A DNA stretch of 64,000 nt from Ceratothoa steindachneri (lineage: Eukaryota > Arthropoda > Malacostraca > Isopoda > Cymothoidae): positions 81,292,919 through 81,356,918 of the forward strand of contig OZ018323.1 in the NCBI GenBank assembly GCA_963969495.1, in the 5' to 3' direction. Position numbers and translations under genes: made by a program. Below the pieces are notes generated by a model. It had not been told where the DNA came from. It saw nothing but the letters and a program-made list of their open reading frames with translations, and did no database searches. Positions within the stretch are counted from its first letter, which is position 1. Each line of letters opens with the position of its first letter. Below are positions 63,587 through 64,000 of the stretch, one piece after another.

Positions 63587-63762
63587 GTATGAAGAGTTCG
63601 ATGGAGATATGGGCATGGATCATCGGGCTGGCAGAGGCATTGCTCTCGATTTGTGCCTCTTGCGATCGGATCTTGTTCTTGACCATTGATCCCATGGGAT
63701 CACAGAGTCACAAGATCTTCTACACTGGCATCGCCGAAGCACTGGCTATTCGAGGTCATAAT
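63587..63762 (+). CDS. UDP-glycosyltransferase (UGT), first coding exon
   Basis: ATG at 63,589 follows a pyrimidine-rich acceptor (AG at 63,585-63,586). 58 codons run to CATAAT, followed by donor GTAAGC at 63,763, giving a phase-0 intron. Residues 1 to about 24 form a hydrophobic signal peptide (MEIWAWIIGLAEALLSICAS). Next comes RILFLTIDPMGSQSHKIFYT, then GIAEALAIRGHN: the UGT N-terminal beta-strand, a Ser-His pair where the family has its catalytic His, and the start of the GHxVT motif, which the splice would complete. The mature enzyme would be ER-lumenal. The rest lies beyond the window. Same strand as the UGT end at 195-330, so probably a tandem paralogue. Confidence 0.85.
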
Positions 63763-64000
63763 GTAAGCGCTCGGGTATATGTGTAAATTTGGGTATACGT
63801 GTTTGTGCGTACATGCGTTTGAATATTACTGAATGATTTTACGAGTTCTTATGTCTGTAATTATTTGATTATAACTTGCTGTCTCATGAACGGTTATGTA
63901 TACATGTATTCTTTTAGGACTCGGATAAGGTGAGTTCGTTTTAGTGGATATCTATATTTTATTGTGGGATAAAACTACCGGTCGATACAGTGCATTGCCA
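63763..64000 (+). other. First intron of the right UGT gene (partial)
   Basis: Starts with the GTAAGC donor; no acceptor and next UGT exon before the window ends. Confidence 0.7.

Overview
The window is animal nuclear DNA, most likely from an arthropod and plausibly a crustacean; the taxon is an inference. The support is: introns with GT/AG borders; long (TA)n, (CA)n and (GA)n microsatellites; and a repeat load of Penelope-like elements (PLEs), mariner/maT and Tc1 transposons, jockey-type LINEs and a Ty3-type LTR element. There is no bacterial gene organisation. Nearly all open frames are microsatellite, satellite or transposon debris.

Only two pieces of host gene are recognisable, one at each edge and both on the + strand. 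Positions 195-330 are the last coding exon of a UDP-glycosyltransferase (UGT): membrane anchor plus lysine-rich cytosolic tail. Positions 63,587-63,762 are the first coding exon of another UGT: signal peptide plus the start of the acceptor-binding domain. The window therefore looks like the roughly 63 kb spacer between two tandem UGT genes, filled almost entirely by repeats.

Layout: 0.3-4 kb, UGT 3' end and degenerate short tandem repeats. 4-10 kb, an old 23-bp minisatellite split by insertions (a PLE tail, a maT fragment, an LTR-like block, and a maT element with TIRs and TA target duplication). 10.5-16.2 kb, the 3' part of a LINE running straight into a 5-kb satellite of about 116 copies of a 43-bp unit with higher-order structure. 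16-29 kb, AT-rich DNA, a second 23-bp minisatellite split by an LTR-like insert, and other short tandem arrays. 29-31 kb, PLE pieces in (TA)n tracts. 31-38 kb, a decayed Ty3/gypsy-group element in the unusual order gag-protease-integrase-RT-RNase H (Gmr1-like), on the - strand. 39-41.5 kb, a foldback element and a dead mariner. 42-43 kb, polypyrimidine/polypurine blocks. 43.5-47.7 kb, a two-ORF LINE on the - strand. 49-50.5 kb, a Tc1 relic. 52-60 kb, a nearly open PLE with an inverted 5' piece, a tRNA-derived SINE, more PLE tails, two more LINEs and a Tigger/pogo-like MITE. 61.0-62.8 kb, a 1.8-kb palindrome made from a Tc1-like transposon.

The recurring theme is PLE tails beside (TA)n tracts. 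Seven PLE-type terminal hairpins lie 48-79 bp from a TA tract, three of them at 50-51 bp, and several elements have TA tracts at both ends. This suggests that TA microsatellites are the preferred landing site. All element assignments come from reading translated motifs and repeats by eye; no database or alignment was run.
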